Assembly: GCA_004764695.1 (NCBI GenBank)
Contig: SMSO01000004.1
Location: 1,887,501 to 1,951,500 of the forward strand
Origin: Schizochytrium sp. TIO01
Taxonomy: Eukaryota > Sar > Bigyra > Thraustochytrida > Thraustochytriidae
DNA: 64,000 nucleotides
Direction: 5' to 3'
Position numbers and translations under genes: made by a program. Within the stretch, counting starts at the first letter, position 1, and each line of letters starts with the position of its first letter. Shown here piece after piece: positions 33,256-43,784 of the stretch. The notes below the pieces were generated by a model. That model did not search any database and was not told where the DNA came from. It worked only from the letters and a program-made list of their open reading frames with translations.

Positions 33256-33834
33256 TCAAGTGTGTCTTTCAGATGGATTGGGCTTCTGTCGTTTGGCAAA
33301 ATGGTGATTCCGACCATTCTTCCGCTCGAACTGGGAGGCCTGGTCGTGGTGTATGTTGCTGCGTCCCGCCCTAGTCGAAGATTTACATGGATTATATTTT
33401 ACCGCAGGGGTCACTTTATAAAAGATCGAGTCGTTGTTCATCGATTCTGATTCCATGATCTGATCAAAATAATATTGGAAATGTTGCCTAGAACGGGCCG
33501 GAAAATCGGCCTCAATTGTGGCCTGCAATTGCAGGAGTGCAAGGATCAGTAGCAATTCCTCGGGGTTTGTGTGTAGATTTGTTAGGTCCTCTCCCAGTCC
33601 AACTATTCCATAGAAGAGGCCGGCACATACCTCAAAGTTGCGCCCTGCTTCTAGCATGACTTCATCATCATTGATGATTTTGAGCACTTGCTGGATGATT
33701 TGGGCTTTGGCCCTGACTTTTGGCCTCTGTATCGCTGCAGGATTGAGAAATTCTTTCCTCAGGTCGAGTGCTTCTTTTAAATGTCTTTGTAAGGGCGAGC
33801 GACTAGAAGCATCTAGTTGTCGGGGAAACTCCAT
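33256..33834 (-). CDS. Hypothetical helical protein, possibly one exon of a longer gene
   Basis: A 192-codon frame from an ATG. Residues 1-145 have a protein-like composition: an amphipathic helical segment (HLKEALDLRKEF, KAQIIQQVLKIINDDEVMLE), an aliphatic LLLILALLQLQATIEADF run and RQHFQYYFDQIMES. From about residue 145 onward the composition changes (many Asn, Arg, His, Lys), which could mean read-through into an intron; a GTAAAA donor-like site lies there. I do not recognise a family. It stands alone in a gene-poor stretch with no transposase or reverse transcriptase signature beside it. It could be a lineage-specific gene, an exon, or a decayed gene. Confidence 0.4.
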   Translation of the reverse strand: MEFPRQLDASSRSPLQRHLKEALDLRKEFLNPAAIQRPKVRAKAQIIQQVLKIINDDEVMLEAGRNFEVCAGLFYGIVGLGEDLTNLHTNPEELLLILALLQLQATIEADFPARSRQHFQYYFDQIMESESMNNDSIFYKVTPAVKYNPCKSSTRAGRSNIHHDQASQFERKNGRNHHFAKRQKPNPSERHT

Positions 33835-35033
33835 GCTCTCCTCCTGAGGCTGTAGTTTGGGTTGTTTTCAAGAGCTGGTGTTGGCAAGGAGAGACACAGT
33901 GGACTGCTGGTCTCTCTGCTCTTGTGAAGGGCTTGAGCTAGTGTTCGAAGAAGGGATTTGGATTACTCCCAGAGTTTCTGCTCATCTTGCCAAATAATGA
34001 CAAGTTTTAGAATATCATGTAGTGAACTATTATTAAGTTTCGTGTTACAGTATACTCAAGAACCAAGACACACTTTTGAATTCGTGGTTAAGAATTGCAT
34101 GATCTAATGTTTTTAGGTTTCCTATGTTTCAGAACATTCATGAAGTTCGAGACAGAAACCCAAGGACTTTGACTGTGTGGCTCTTTCGATAGTTAATCTA
34201 ATCAGAAACTTGTCTATTCTTCAGTTTAGTTCTGGGTGATGTGAGCTCAAGAAAACGCAGAGAGAGAACATAGGAGAGAACAGGCGGGAAACTTCTACTT
34301 CTCCTCACAAAAACATTGTGTCGGCGAGTTTTCTGATATGCATGATACATGGTTTAACTGTGGGATGTGAGATGACATTTGGCTTTAAAATATAAAACTC
34401 TTAGTGAATTTTGTTACTGGTTTTGTAAAGAACACACAGTGGGGAAATCTTCCTACTCCCTCTGTAAATAGTTAAGTCTACTTCCACTGGGTCTCCTCAC
34501 AAGGTATATACAATAGTGTTTTATAGTTGCACATAAATTATAATTGCATTTGTGGATTTAAAATTGCATAAGAACTAATACCAGACTATTCCCCATACTT
34601 GCGAACTTGCAAAGATAGCTTTGTGGAGGTTTCTGCGCTTGGACAATCGAATTGACGCGACATTAGACAAGGAAATGAAAGGGATTTTGAATAGAGAAGT
34701 ATCCTAAGTTTTTAGGTATTGGTTTAAAGGCTTAGCTACTTCATAAATGAATAATCAACCAAGGAAAGCAAGCCATTTTGAGCATATTCTCAAAATTTTT
34801 AGGACGAAGTACGAGAAAGGATTCAAGTTTTCATTTTGAGATTTATCTGCAATCCGAGTAGCTAGAGTATCACCATTATAGACCCTTGCATACAGAGTTC
34901 GGAAGGTGAAAGATCATATTTAGATAACATTAAAATGACATGAACGAAGTCTCGTCTGCATCGGTCATGTGAATAATTTGGAGTCGATAGTCTAGCTAGA
35001 GGTGTGAGTGAAATATATGGAAGTAAAGTTGGG

Positions 35034-35053
35034 AGGCCTATATGTATAGGCCT
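35034..35053. repeat. Palindrome AGGCCTATA-TG-TATAGGCCT
   Basis: Perfect 9-bp arms with a two-base spacer in noncoding DNA. The arm word recurs as an inverted repeat at 48822-48864 and, shorter, at 25362-25385. Confidence 0.8.
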
Positions 35054-36540
35054 ATCGCGTGGATTTGCTGATTGAATAGCAACCGCAAAGTCTTAAAAAT
35101 CCACAATTTGAGAAGTGCTACTATTGTGCTTGTGAACTCTACGTAGCGAATCCTCAGTTATGTGAAGCAAAGTGAGATAGATCTCAATGGTTTCGTTGAT
35201 CATCACATGTTTACTGCAGTATGACTAGCTTTGTAGTAGCTACTATTAGGCATTTATCTAACTACATATTTACCTGTACGTGTGCGCCTACCCCCCCTGT
35301 TTACAAAGCACTCTCATTAGTCAAGTGAAAGGTCAAAGTATTTCAGCAACTTAGGTAAAAACTCATGTCAGAACAACCACTCATGTCTGTAAGGAATTTC
35401 GCCGTGATCAACCTGAGATCCACTTGTACAATCGTATACTTTCTTGCTGGGGCCAGATAAAAATCCATTTGAGGCCCACCTCACCAAATCCTACGAGGCA
35501 GAGTTTCCTAGCCCACTCTCTTTTGCGCCTAAAGACAATCCACATCGACGAATGGTAGCTTTTCCAGGTCAAGATTAGGCTTTGGTCCACGAGAGTTAGA
35601 ACAACCTATGTAGCAGTCAGTAGGTAGCAATGCCAAACGACAGTTCAATCGAGGTTTTCTATACACTCAGAATCGAAGCAGATCAAATCATCTTGCATAC
35701 CACAGCAATGACCTCTGCCAGAGCGAGTGGATTCGGGAAGTCAAAGGTCATAATAGCGGTACTATCTTAGTTGCAACGTTCCAGCGCTGGTGCAAACTCA
35801 TGTATAATCAATGAGTATTTGTTCTTCTGGTTTGACTTTTGACACAACTTGCTAAAAGATGTAAATTAAATACCTCTGACTACGACAGTATCCACGTACC
35901 GTACAAGCCTCTCATGGTATCCAGCCTGAGGAAAACAAAACACCTCAATACGATCGACAAGTCCAAAAGCAGCAGAAAGTGGGTGTGTGAAAGAGTGAAA
36001 AAGTCAAGCTATCCACAAAGCTGCAGGTACAAGTAGATAGCACCAGAGACAAAGAACTTGAACTCGGAAAAGAAACAAAGTGAGAGAAAGAAACAAAGAG
36101 AGAGAAAGAAGCAAAGAGAGAGAGAGAGAGAAAGATAGGTGGCGCGTAGTCAAGTTTCACCTTGTGTATACCGTGCTCCGTCTACTCTCTTTTGTTTCTT
36201 CTGTGCCCTCTATCCATCTCAATTTCCCCCCAGGTACCTTTGTCCAAAGGGGTGTATACTACGCATATACGCATCGAGTGCGGTGCACACCAACCTATAA
36301 CGATGCACACTCTTTTTCATGCAATACCCTCTCATGAAGCGGGTCCCTCGGGAGATAGGCGTCCAAAAGTTCCCGAAAGGGGGTACATTACCGAGAGTTG
36401 TCACCCATTGTGCACTTTCTTTTCTGTTTGTTTTATCTTTTCTTTTAATCCCTCGCAGAGCGAAGAGGGAAAAAGAAAATTGGAAAACGACGTGGTCAAA
36501 ACAGGGCCCGTGGCAACAGCGGCCTTTGTGGAGGTCTCCA

Positions 36541-36618
36541 CAAGTGGGCTATAGCACTCCAAAGTAGGTTATGCGTCTCCTAAAGTGAGTTATAGGAGGC
36601 ATTACAAGTGGGTTATAG
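36541..36618 (+). repeat. Four copies of a degenerate 14-bp element, about 21-bp spacing
   Basis: CAAGTGGGCTATAG (36541), AAAGTAGGTTATGC (36561), AAAGTGAGTTATAG (36582) and CAAGTGGGTTATAG (36605). Start-to-start distances are 20, 21 and 23 bp, near two helical turns. Spacer sequences differ, so the word rather than the whole unit is conserved. A protein-binding iteron is one reading; a decayed minisatellite is the other. Confidence 0.7.
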
Positions 36619-37007
36619 CCGGATACTGCAGTTCCGCGAGAGCCCACCAGCCTCCAGGTACACTCAGGCTCCACGGTTCTTCGACGGCGATTCGTTGGCA
36701 AGGCCGGCGGAGAGGAGCCTTGCGGTGGTCTCTGTCTTTGGCACCGATTTGCGCAGCTTCTCAGGCCCAATCGCAGCTCTTTGGCAGCCAAGGCCGGCCC
36801 CAGCGGTATCGCGAGTCAACTTGGCCATTCAGAGTGTGCGAAATGATAGAGAAATGAAATTCTTCACTTATTCCTTTTTCAGTGTAATGAATGAAAATTG
36901 AGCGATCGCACAAAAAATCATCAATAAATCGATCGATTCGTCGATAATTGTTTTGGCAATTTGATGCCTACGCGCTAAATAATGTACGAATGATCGAATG
37001 CATGAAC

Positions 37008-37141
37008 GAATGAGTGAGTGAGTGAGTGCCAGCGGTACCTTGGGTAGTCAATCAGTTGATCGATAGCAGCATACGCAGAGCAGCAAGAACTCAAAAGAGG
37101 TGTAGGTATTCATTCATTCATTCATTCATTCATTCATTCAT
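37008..37141. repeat. (GAGT)n and (TTCA)n microsatellites
   Basis: A GAGT run of about five copies (37008-37028) and a TTCA run of about eight copies (37109-37141). Confidence 0.9.
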
Positions 37142-37225
37142 TTGTTCGTGGCCATTGTGATGGAAATGAATAAATGTAGAAATAAAAAGGTAAAATATAG
37201 AGATAAATCAGCGATTGAATAGGAT

Positions 37226-37340
37226 AATTGATCAATTGATCAATTGATCATCACAATCATCTCAATTTTACCAATCATCACAATTATATCCATTATAACG
37301 ATTATGACAATTCTAACAATTCTAACAATTCTAACAATTA
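37226..37340. repeat. (AATTGATC)3 palindromic run and 9-bp ATTCTAACA repeats
   Basis: 37226-37250 is three copies of AATTGATC, self-complementary as a block. 37307-37340 is about four copies of a 9-bp ATTCTAACA unit. Confidence 0.85.
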
Positions 37341-37700
37341 GTTACTATGAGGGAGATCGTCCGGTCAGAGCGAAGTGCGATTTACTAGGGTTTAGGATAG
37401 GAGGCCTCGCGAGGGAGAAGTGGAGAAGAATGAGGGAGACGGGAGAAGAAGAAGAAGCTCCACATTGGTCCTGACGGAGAGAGAGACGGATAGATGGATA
37501 CGGAGGGAGCGAGTGCCGTGGAGGAGGACCTCGCTGGCTGAGTGGGCTGGGCCCGAGGGAGGCCTGGCCGCCGCTGCCGTCTCTTGCCGCCTGCTGCGTA
37601 TTCGCAGCGAGAGCGAGAGTGGGATGGTCTGGACCCAGAAAAAAGGGTGACTGGCCTCTGTCTAAAAGAAAAGAGAAAAGAAAAGAGAAGAGAAAAGAAT

Positions 37701-37748
37701 AAATGAATGAATGAATGAATGAATGAATGAATGAATGTATGTATGTAT
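37701..37748. repeat. (GAAT)n grading into (GTAT)n
   Basis: About nine copies of GAAT/AATG that change into TATG/GTAT units at the right end. Confidence 0.9.
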
Positions 37749-38804
37749 GGGGAACTACTAGAGTTACTGCTATGGGCCGCAGTAGGGAAGCGATAGATGG
37801 CAACTTTTGAAGAAGAAGAAAGGAAGAGTTGAAAAGGCAGGCAAACCTTCGAGGAAAAGGATATCTATATCACCGATGGGCCGAATAAAAGGCCATCGGC
37901 CATAGCGTTTGGAGCAAAAGATGACAACTCACTCAAAGTGGGCATATCTCCATTTGGGAGAAGAAGACTCTGCTTTTGATTGGGTGTGCTTGTGGTGGAA
38001 CCCATTGTTTCCCTTGCACTTTTCATGAAAATGGAATTAGTATGATCGATAGAAAGAGACTAATTGGAAAAAAAAAAAAAAAGAAGAAGAAAAAATGATA
38101 AAACATTTTTTTTTTGTTTTTGCTGATTTTAGGCTGGTGCTCCACTAGTGTTTAGGTTAGTGGTTCTGTACTAGTCGTTCTTTGAAGCGTAAAGTGAAGT
38201 AAAAAGAAATAAAACAAATTACTTTTGTTTTTCAGTCATTCATCGAAATCGCTCACTCAAAACAATTGATCAATCATCAATCGATCGATTAATCAATCGC
38301 TCCCTCGCGCTGCCCACGCCGCCGCTCGAGCCGGTTCTCGCGTGGCCTTGGAGGTCGTGCGCTCCGAGACAACTGACAATCGGACCTTGCTTTGACCACA
38401 CTCACGGACCAGCGCAGACGAGCGCTGCCAGGTAATCGCTTCATCCGTCATCTATCCACTCCATACCTCCGCGCGTCCTTCGCTTGTGTTCACGCCCAAG
38501 CGTACACGACAAGCTTGAGAAGAACCGGAGCCTGGAAAGCTTCTAGGTCATCCTAATCCTCGGATTGAAGCAACGTCAGTCTTCTGAGACTCTAACGGCA
38601 TTGGTAGAAGGAGGAGAGGTCAGCCTCGCAGAAGAGTTTACTATTGCTTCAAAGAGGCAAATCAACTCACGATAGATCTACGATAGATCATATCTTCTTG
38701 TTGCTGACTAAATTCGAAAGCAAACCTGAATATATTCGGATTTATTCTTTAGCTTAGTTCGGTGTTTGCTTTGTTTTTTAGGTTTATAAACAACAAGAAT
38801 CAAG

Positions 38805-40208
38805 ATGGGTAACGAGTCGTCATCGCGAAAGCGCTTCACGAAGAAACCGAGCCTCTCGTCCAAGACTCAGAGCGGGGCTGCTCTGACAACAAACAGCAAC
38901 TCCTCGAGGAACAGCAAAACTAATGGAAGTCCTGCGCTGCCGGCGAAAGATGTTGCTGCTACCAAAAAATCCCCAACTGGGGCTGTGCCCGGGGCCGCAG
39001 CAGCGACTAGTGCTTCTGCAGCAGCGAAGCCGGCAAGTCGTCTACAATCGGGAATGTCTAGTGAAGACGGAAGAGGAATAGCTGATTTCACGGAATCGGA
39101 CCCATCGCCAGTACTCTCGCAAGTGGCAGAGAACAGCGCCAAAAAGAAGGTTTCCCTGGACGATTTTGTTCTTATGACCGTTGTGGGCAAAGGATCCTTT
39201 GGTAAGGTGATTCAGGTGAAGAAAAAGGACACCGGCAAGGTTTACGCCATGAAGGTGCTGAAAAAGGAGCAGGTTTTGAAGCGCAAGCAATTCGAGCACA
39301 CTATGGCGGAGCGCAGGATTCTTGAGGAGATCGACCACCCTTTCATAGTGAGTCTGCGTTTTGCGTTCCAGACTACGCAAAAGTTGTACATGATTTTTGA
39401 CTACTTCAATGGTGGTGAACTATTCCACTACTTAAGTAAGGGTGGTCGTTTTAGCGAGGAGCGAGCACGGTTTTATGCCGCTGAGATTGCGCTTGGACTG
39501 GAGCACGTGCACTCGATGAACATCATCTACCGCGATCTCAAACCTGAAAATCTTCTGCTTGACGCGGACGGCCACATTCGTATTACAGATTTTGGACTTT
39601 CCAAGGAGAACGTTACCGATGACAACGTCCGTTCTTTCTGCGGCACCCCAGAATACCTGGCACCCGAAATTCTTCGTCGAAACTCGTATGGTCGGTCTGT
39701 CGATTGGTGGAGTCTCGGCACACTCTTGTACGAGATGATCAGTGGCCTCCCGCCCTTTTATGACCGCAACCGCGATCGCATGTACAAGAAGATTCTTGGG
39801 GCCGAGCTACGCTTTCCGGCTCATATGAACCCGGAGGCTCGTTCCATCTGCCGAGGTATGCTTCAGCGTGATCCCTTGCAGCGCCTTGGATACCGTGGTG
39901 CTCAGGAAATCAAATCGCATCCGTTCTTTGCATCCATTGACTTCGACGCCTTGTTACAGAAACGTATTGAGCCTCCTTTCAAGCCGGTCGTCACCGGCAC
40001 GGAGGATACCCGCAACGTGGACAAAACCTTCACAACTATCCCTGCTGCTGTAACTCCCACACCTGCGGACGGAGCATTGTCAAAGGTCAACGAAGACTTT
40101 AAGGACTTCACTTACACCGCAACCAATGTCTTTGATGGTGAGAGCTACCGTGTGTCCTGCATCGATGACGAGTTCGACGAGTTTGCTGCAAAGCGGACGA
40201 CTGCATAA
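38805..40208 (+). CDS. AGC-family protein kinase with N-myristoylation motif, Akt/S6K-like
   Basis: A 467-aa Ser/Thr kinase. Residues 1-120 are low-complexity (Ser, Lys, Ala); the start MGNESSSRKR fits an N-myristoylation signal (Gly2, Ser6) followed by basic residues, so membrane attachment is likely. The kinase domain (about 123-380) has GKGSFGKV, YAMKVLKK, YRDLKPENLLL, TDFGLSKE and VRSFCGTPEYLAPE. The C-terminal tail carries a turn-type motif (VTPTPAD) and the hydrophobic motif FKDFTYT, the site that TOR complexes phosphorylate in Akt and S6K relatives. There is no PH domain. The activation-loop residue for PDK1 is Ser rather than the usual Thr. The layout recalls Dictyostelium PKBR1, a myristoylated Akt relative without a PH domain. 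It converges with the SNM1 gene. Confidence 0.93.
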   Translation: MGNESSSRKRFTKKPSLSSKTQSGAALTTNSNSSRNSKTNGSPALPAKDVAATKKSPTGAVPGAAAATSASAAAKPASRLQSGMSSEDGRGIADFTESDPSPVLSQVAENSAKKKVSLDDFVLMTVVGKGSFGKVIQVKKKDTGKVYAMKVLKKEQVLKRKQFEHTMAERRILEEIDHPFIVSLRFAFQTTQKLYMIFDYFNGGELFHYLSKGGRFSEERARFYAAEIALGLEHVHSMNIIYRDLKPENLLLDADGHIRITDFGLSKENVTDDNVRSFCGTPEYLAPEILRRNSYGRSVDWWSLGTLLYEMISGLPPFYDRNRDRMYKKILGAELRFPAHMNPEARSICRGMLQRDPLQRLGYRGAQEIKSHPFFASIDFDALLQKRIEPPFKPVVTGTEDTRNVDKTFTTIPAAVTPTPADGALSKVNEDFKDFTYTATNVFDGESYRVSCIDDEFDEFAAKRTTA

Positions 40209-40947
40209 TTGGATGTCCCGAGGAGAATCCTCTTTCGACAATGACGCCTTTTGGCCCTTGCGCATGTGTGTGTATGAAGCAAGAAATGACGAACGACGTA
40301 GCATCGATCGGAGCGAACATGTAACTCACAGTTTTTTTCTCCCAGTTGAGACTAGATTATATTTGTCGGGCCTGGGTGTAGGGTTTTGATGAGAACCCAC
40401 CAAAAGCGCAGTCAAACACTGTAATATCTGTCTTTCCACCTCTTCCTCTTTCTTTCGTCTATTTTGTTCACTCCTTTTCCTCGCCCAGAGGATGTAAAGT
40501 TCTGTTCATCTCTCAACGACAATATCATCATCATCAACAACAACAAGCATTGGAAGCTGTCTTTTTTTTTTTTCCTCCCTTGCCTTTGCTCATTTTATAA
40601 AAAGAAAATCATTCAAATTTAAGTTTACATACTTTTATCTTGCCCCAGAAGCTTGCTCTAGCTTGCAAAATTCTCAAAAGTGCTCATCAAGAAGCTCTAC
40701 CGTCATTGGGTTTCAATATACCAACCAACGTAGATGTGGAGAGCAACATTCATGATTTAAGGAGATAGATAGGCTTGGTGACCACTGAAGGTTGGGCTCA
40801 TTTTGATACTACAGCTCTTGAATTCAGGCGCGAAGAGACAGGCAAAAAAGGTGAAGCTTAGCTTTCTTTCAGATAGATAACGTGCCCAAGAGATTTTAAA
40901 ATTATATCTATATTTTTTCATGTTTCAGGATTGCAAGACATTGATAA
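40209..40947. other. Convergent 3' intergenic region
   Basis: 740 bp between the stops of the AGC kinase and SNM1 genes. It holds an ATC-AAC triplet run (about 40526-40546) and a poly-T tract (about 40562-40574), probably 3' UTR sequence. No gene seen. Confidence 0.55.
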
Positions 40948-42939
40948 TTACACGTTTGTGGTCAGTGATGAAGTGACAAGCCTCTTACTCACTTTCTTCC
41001 GACGTTTCTTGTACCGCTTCTGCCCAGGACCAGTAAAATCAGCGTTATTGTTTTCTTGTTCATCGTCACTTTGCACGTTGAGTCTACTTGGAGAGGTTTC
41101 TTTTTGCTCCTGGAGTAGCTTCAGCTCAGCATAACGCTCCATGCACTCGTGTTGCGGCTTGTTTACAAGCGAGAGCAACAAGCGCTCTGCTCGATCTTGG
41201 GTTTCACCCCAATCTGGATTTGTACTACGCAACTTCCCAATACTCAAAACAATAGTGTCCATTTGCTTGGTCCACATAGTCTTTTGAGAGGGCCTTTTTG
41301 TTGCTGGGTCTGTAATTTTCTCGAGACTACTTTGTTGTATTAATGGCTTGCTATTTCTATCTCCTTGCATTCCGCTTGAGACATCGTTTGCATCGTTGTG
41401 TTTGTCGCCGGTTTCATCATGATTAATATCACCTTGAGCAACAGTCCGCAAATTCTCTATCTTTTCCTTTTGATTAGCAGAGCTGTCTGGCAATGACGTT
41501 TCTCCTCTCATGCCAGTACGCTTAGTTTTACTAGAGATAATATCCTCACTCTTTGAAGACTTTTTCCATTTGGACTGTGAGGAAGGGCTTTGAGATGCAA
41601 ACAGCTGCAATGCTTCCTGCGAATCTGGAGTTACATTACCTTTACTGCTTGTCTTACCCGGCTTTCGTAGGGCAATAACCGAGTCGAAATTTTTCCGAGA
41701 GACGCGGGCTTTGGTAATCATGCGAACAAGTTCCTCACGCTGTTGCTGTTTGGTTGTAAGTTTTTCCTTGAACCCATTCGGACTTCCAGCTTGCGATTGA
41801 ACAATCTCTTTGTACTCGTCCCATTGCTTGCGGAGCTGAGCAAGATATGTATCGGAGGGACTACCCCGCCAGCGTGTGAGATATTCAAGCAAATCACCTT
41901 TGCGCTCACGGCTAACAATGCCAAACATATGGTGTGGCTGCAGCAGTTGCACAAAGCTTGCAAGTTCATAACGTGTCGCATGCAAGGTATATGGCACGAG
42001 GAAAAAACGACGTCGGTGAATATCATTCAAGCTATGACTTGCAGCAGAGAGTCTTCGAAGCTTAACAAGATCATCAACATGAAGTGTTTCTGGTGGGTAG
42101 GCACCATTGAAAAGGACTTGCCTTCGCTGATTTGAGCCGCACTCTTGCAAAAGAATGCAGACAACAAAATCCGACGCTGATTCATTCAGCTCCATGACTC
42201 GACGTTCGTTAATCATCGTTCGGGAGACAACCTTGATTCTTGCCATACTTTGGTCCTCATCCCTCCAGACAAAGTGAGATGAGTCCAAGTCAGATACGTC
42301 TCGTATAATCTCAAAACGCTCACGTGACACCAATACCTTTGTGTTTAATGTCTTTGCCATTGCTTCCAAGACTTCCTCCTTTCCAAGTGTCTCCACGCCA
42401 ACTTCGAAGCGTGTGTGGGGCGGGTAGAACTTCGCTAGCTCACAAATAAGTTCTCGCCAGTGAGCACGATCTACATGTTGCATAGTTGAAGCATGCAATG
42501 TATTATCCAAGAAAAGATATTCTACTGGTAAACCCTCTTTCCATATTTCATGCTCAAGAGTCTCGCGCTCCACACGAAAGTCTCCAGTGTAGACAGCCCT
42601 GCCAAAGAAGCCGTCTACAACGAAGATAACACTTCCCAGGCAATGGTGGGCATCAATCATTCGCACCTGAACACTAACACGATCTTCTGCATCAAGGGTT
42701 ACGTCGAATGACTCTTCTAATTCCCGGCCTTTGAGATAAGGTGCCAGGCTTGGCCACTTCTTGAGCACGATTGCTCTGGTTTCGTGAGAGCAGTAGATGT
42801 CTCCCCAATGCCAATCATCACTCAACCCTCTTATATGATCCGTGTGAGCATGAGACAAAAAGTATTTGTAGCCATCCTCTCGAAGCCCGAAATAGTCAAA
42901 GATAATGTTCGTTCCCTCTATCTTTGGGCGCACGTCCAT
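40948..42939 (-). CDS. SNM1-family metallo-beta-lactamase/beta-CASP DNA nuclease with SANT/Myb-like C-terminus
   Basis: A 663-aa DNA-repair nuclease of the DCLRE1 (SNM1/Apollo/Artemis) family, expected to trim 5' DNA ends in crosslink repair or at telomeres. Metal-site motifs are all visible: HAHTDH (residues 30-35), DAHHCLGSVIF, YTGDFR and LFLDNT, plus the beta-CASP segment VPYTLHATRYEL. The LDN form of motif A is more Apollo-like. The second half is hydrophilic and probably disordered. Near residues 555-610, a Trp-led segment (MWTKQMDTIVLSIGKL) ending HECMERYAELK resembles a SANT/Myb domain of the DNAJC2 type. The C-terminus is a basic nuclear signal (KRYKKRRKKVSKR). The frame stays open to a GTG at 42966; the first ATG, at 42939 (MDVRPKI), is chosen. 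It is divergent from Nuf2. Confidence 0.9.
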   Translation of the reverse strand: MDVRPKIEGTNIIFDYFGLREDGYKYFLSHAHTDHIRGLSDDWHWGDIYCSHETRAIVLKKWPSLAPYLKGRELEESFDVTLDAEDRVSVQVRMIDAHHCLGSVIFVVDGFFGRAVYTGDFRVERETLEHEIWKEGLPVEYLFLDNTLHASTMQHVDRAHWRELICELAKFYPPHTRFEVGVETLGKEEVLEAMAKTLNTKVLVSRERFEIIRDVSDLDSSHFVWRDEDQSMARIKVVSRTMINERRVMELNESASDFVVCILLQECGSNQRRQVLFNGAYPPETLHVDDLVKLRRLSAASHSLNDIHRRRFFLVPYTLHATRYELASFVQLLQPHHMFGIVSRERKGDLLEYLTRWRGSPSDTYLAQLRKQWDEYKEIVQSQAGSPNGFKEKLTTKQQQREELVRMITKARVSRKNFDSVIALRKPGKTSSKGNVTPDSQEALQLFASQSPSSQSKWKKSSKSEDIISSKTKRTGMRGETSLPDSSANQKEKIENLRTVAQGDINHDETGDKHNDANDVSSGMQGDRNSKPLIQQSSLEKITDPATKRPSQKTMWTKQMDTIVLSIGKLRSTNPDWGETQDRAERLLLSLVNKPQHECMERYAELKLLQEQKETSPSRLNVQSDDEQENNNADFTGPGQKRYKKRRKKVSKRLVTSSLTTNV

Positions 42940-42966
42940 CGTAATTTTCTTGACCTCTTTCTTCAC

Positions 42967-43784
42967 AATATGACAGGTTGTATGTCTGAGATTTATTTCA
43001 AATTATCATCCACGTGTAATGCTCGAGAGGAACCCTTGCTTTGCGAAAGGCACGCTCAAAACGTCTATGAGCAAGTCGTTCGGTTCTGCCTTTCAGTTGA
43101 CTTGTTGCACTTCATTCACGAGCATCTGCAGCTAGATTATCCTATCAAGCGGAGCCTCGCCAACTGATATCTTCAATTATTAGCACAGTGCTAAATATTA
43201 CCCTCAAGGTATCGCAGGTCTGTCACCGCGGCTGCAAGCGCGTCACGGGGCTCAAGCTTTCTGGTTTTGACGCCCGCTTTGAGAGCGATGGGTAAAATGG
43301 CATGGTTATGTATCGAAAACAAGTCGTTTTACCACTATAGTTTTTTTCTGTTTGTTGTACGTACATAGGAAGGTAGATAGATACCTACTACCTACTAGGG
43401 CTCCTATTTAACAGTACGGTAGTCGTACGCTTTCAAGTTTGGTAAAACCGCTCGAGCGCTTGAACAGAGTCCACAGAACCGAGTTCGAAGGTTGCTAGGC
43501 CGAGCTGCCGTGGAGTTTACGGCACGGCGAGGGAGATCGCAGTGCCCGAGAATTTCTAAGGGAGTTTCACTTCACTTCGTTGGGTTGCACTGTACATCTG
43601 AGTGTGGTAGTTATCAGAATCTGACAAATCGTTCGTTTTCAATAGCAAATAAGGCCACCAAACTCGGGGAGGACCTTGAAAAGCGCATCACAAAAGCCCA
43701 ACCTTGAAGCAACTCGAGGCTTGAAAGTCTAGGGAAAACAAATCTTATAGGTTACGTGAAGCACTACGTTAAAGGGCATTTATA
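42967..43784. promoter_or_regulatory. Divergent intergenic region, SNM1 / Nuf2
   Basis: About 820 bp that must contain the promoters of both genes. It shows TACCTACTACCTACTAG near 43382 and a GTACGTAC word near 43357, but nothing I can assign as a defined element. A 127-aa frame at 42784-43167 (+) is mostly antisense to SNM1 and is not a gene. Confidence 0.4.

Larger units (their letters stand above)
33835..38804. other. Gene-poor region with microsatellites and short symmetric elements
   Basis: Nearly 5 kb without a supportable gene. It contains a short palindrome at 35034-35053, a four-copy 14-bp element at 36541-36618, several microsatellites and an AATTGATC palindromic run between 37.0 and 37.8 kb, and purine-rich GAGA runs near 36070-36135. 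The last 450 bp are presumably the AGC kinase promoter and leader. A possible leader intron runs from a donor CAG|GTAATC at 38432 to a pyrimidine-rich acceptor TTTTTTAG ending at 38781. Confidence 0.55.

Noticed and set aside
37345-37803. 152-codon minus-strand frame
   Set aside because: Passes through the (GAAT)n array and purine-rich runs; no conserved segment.
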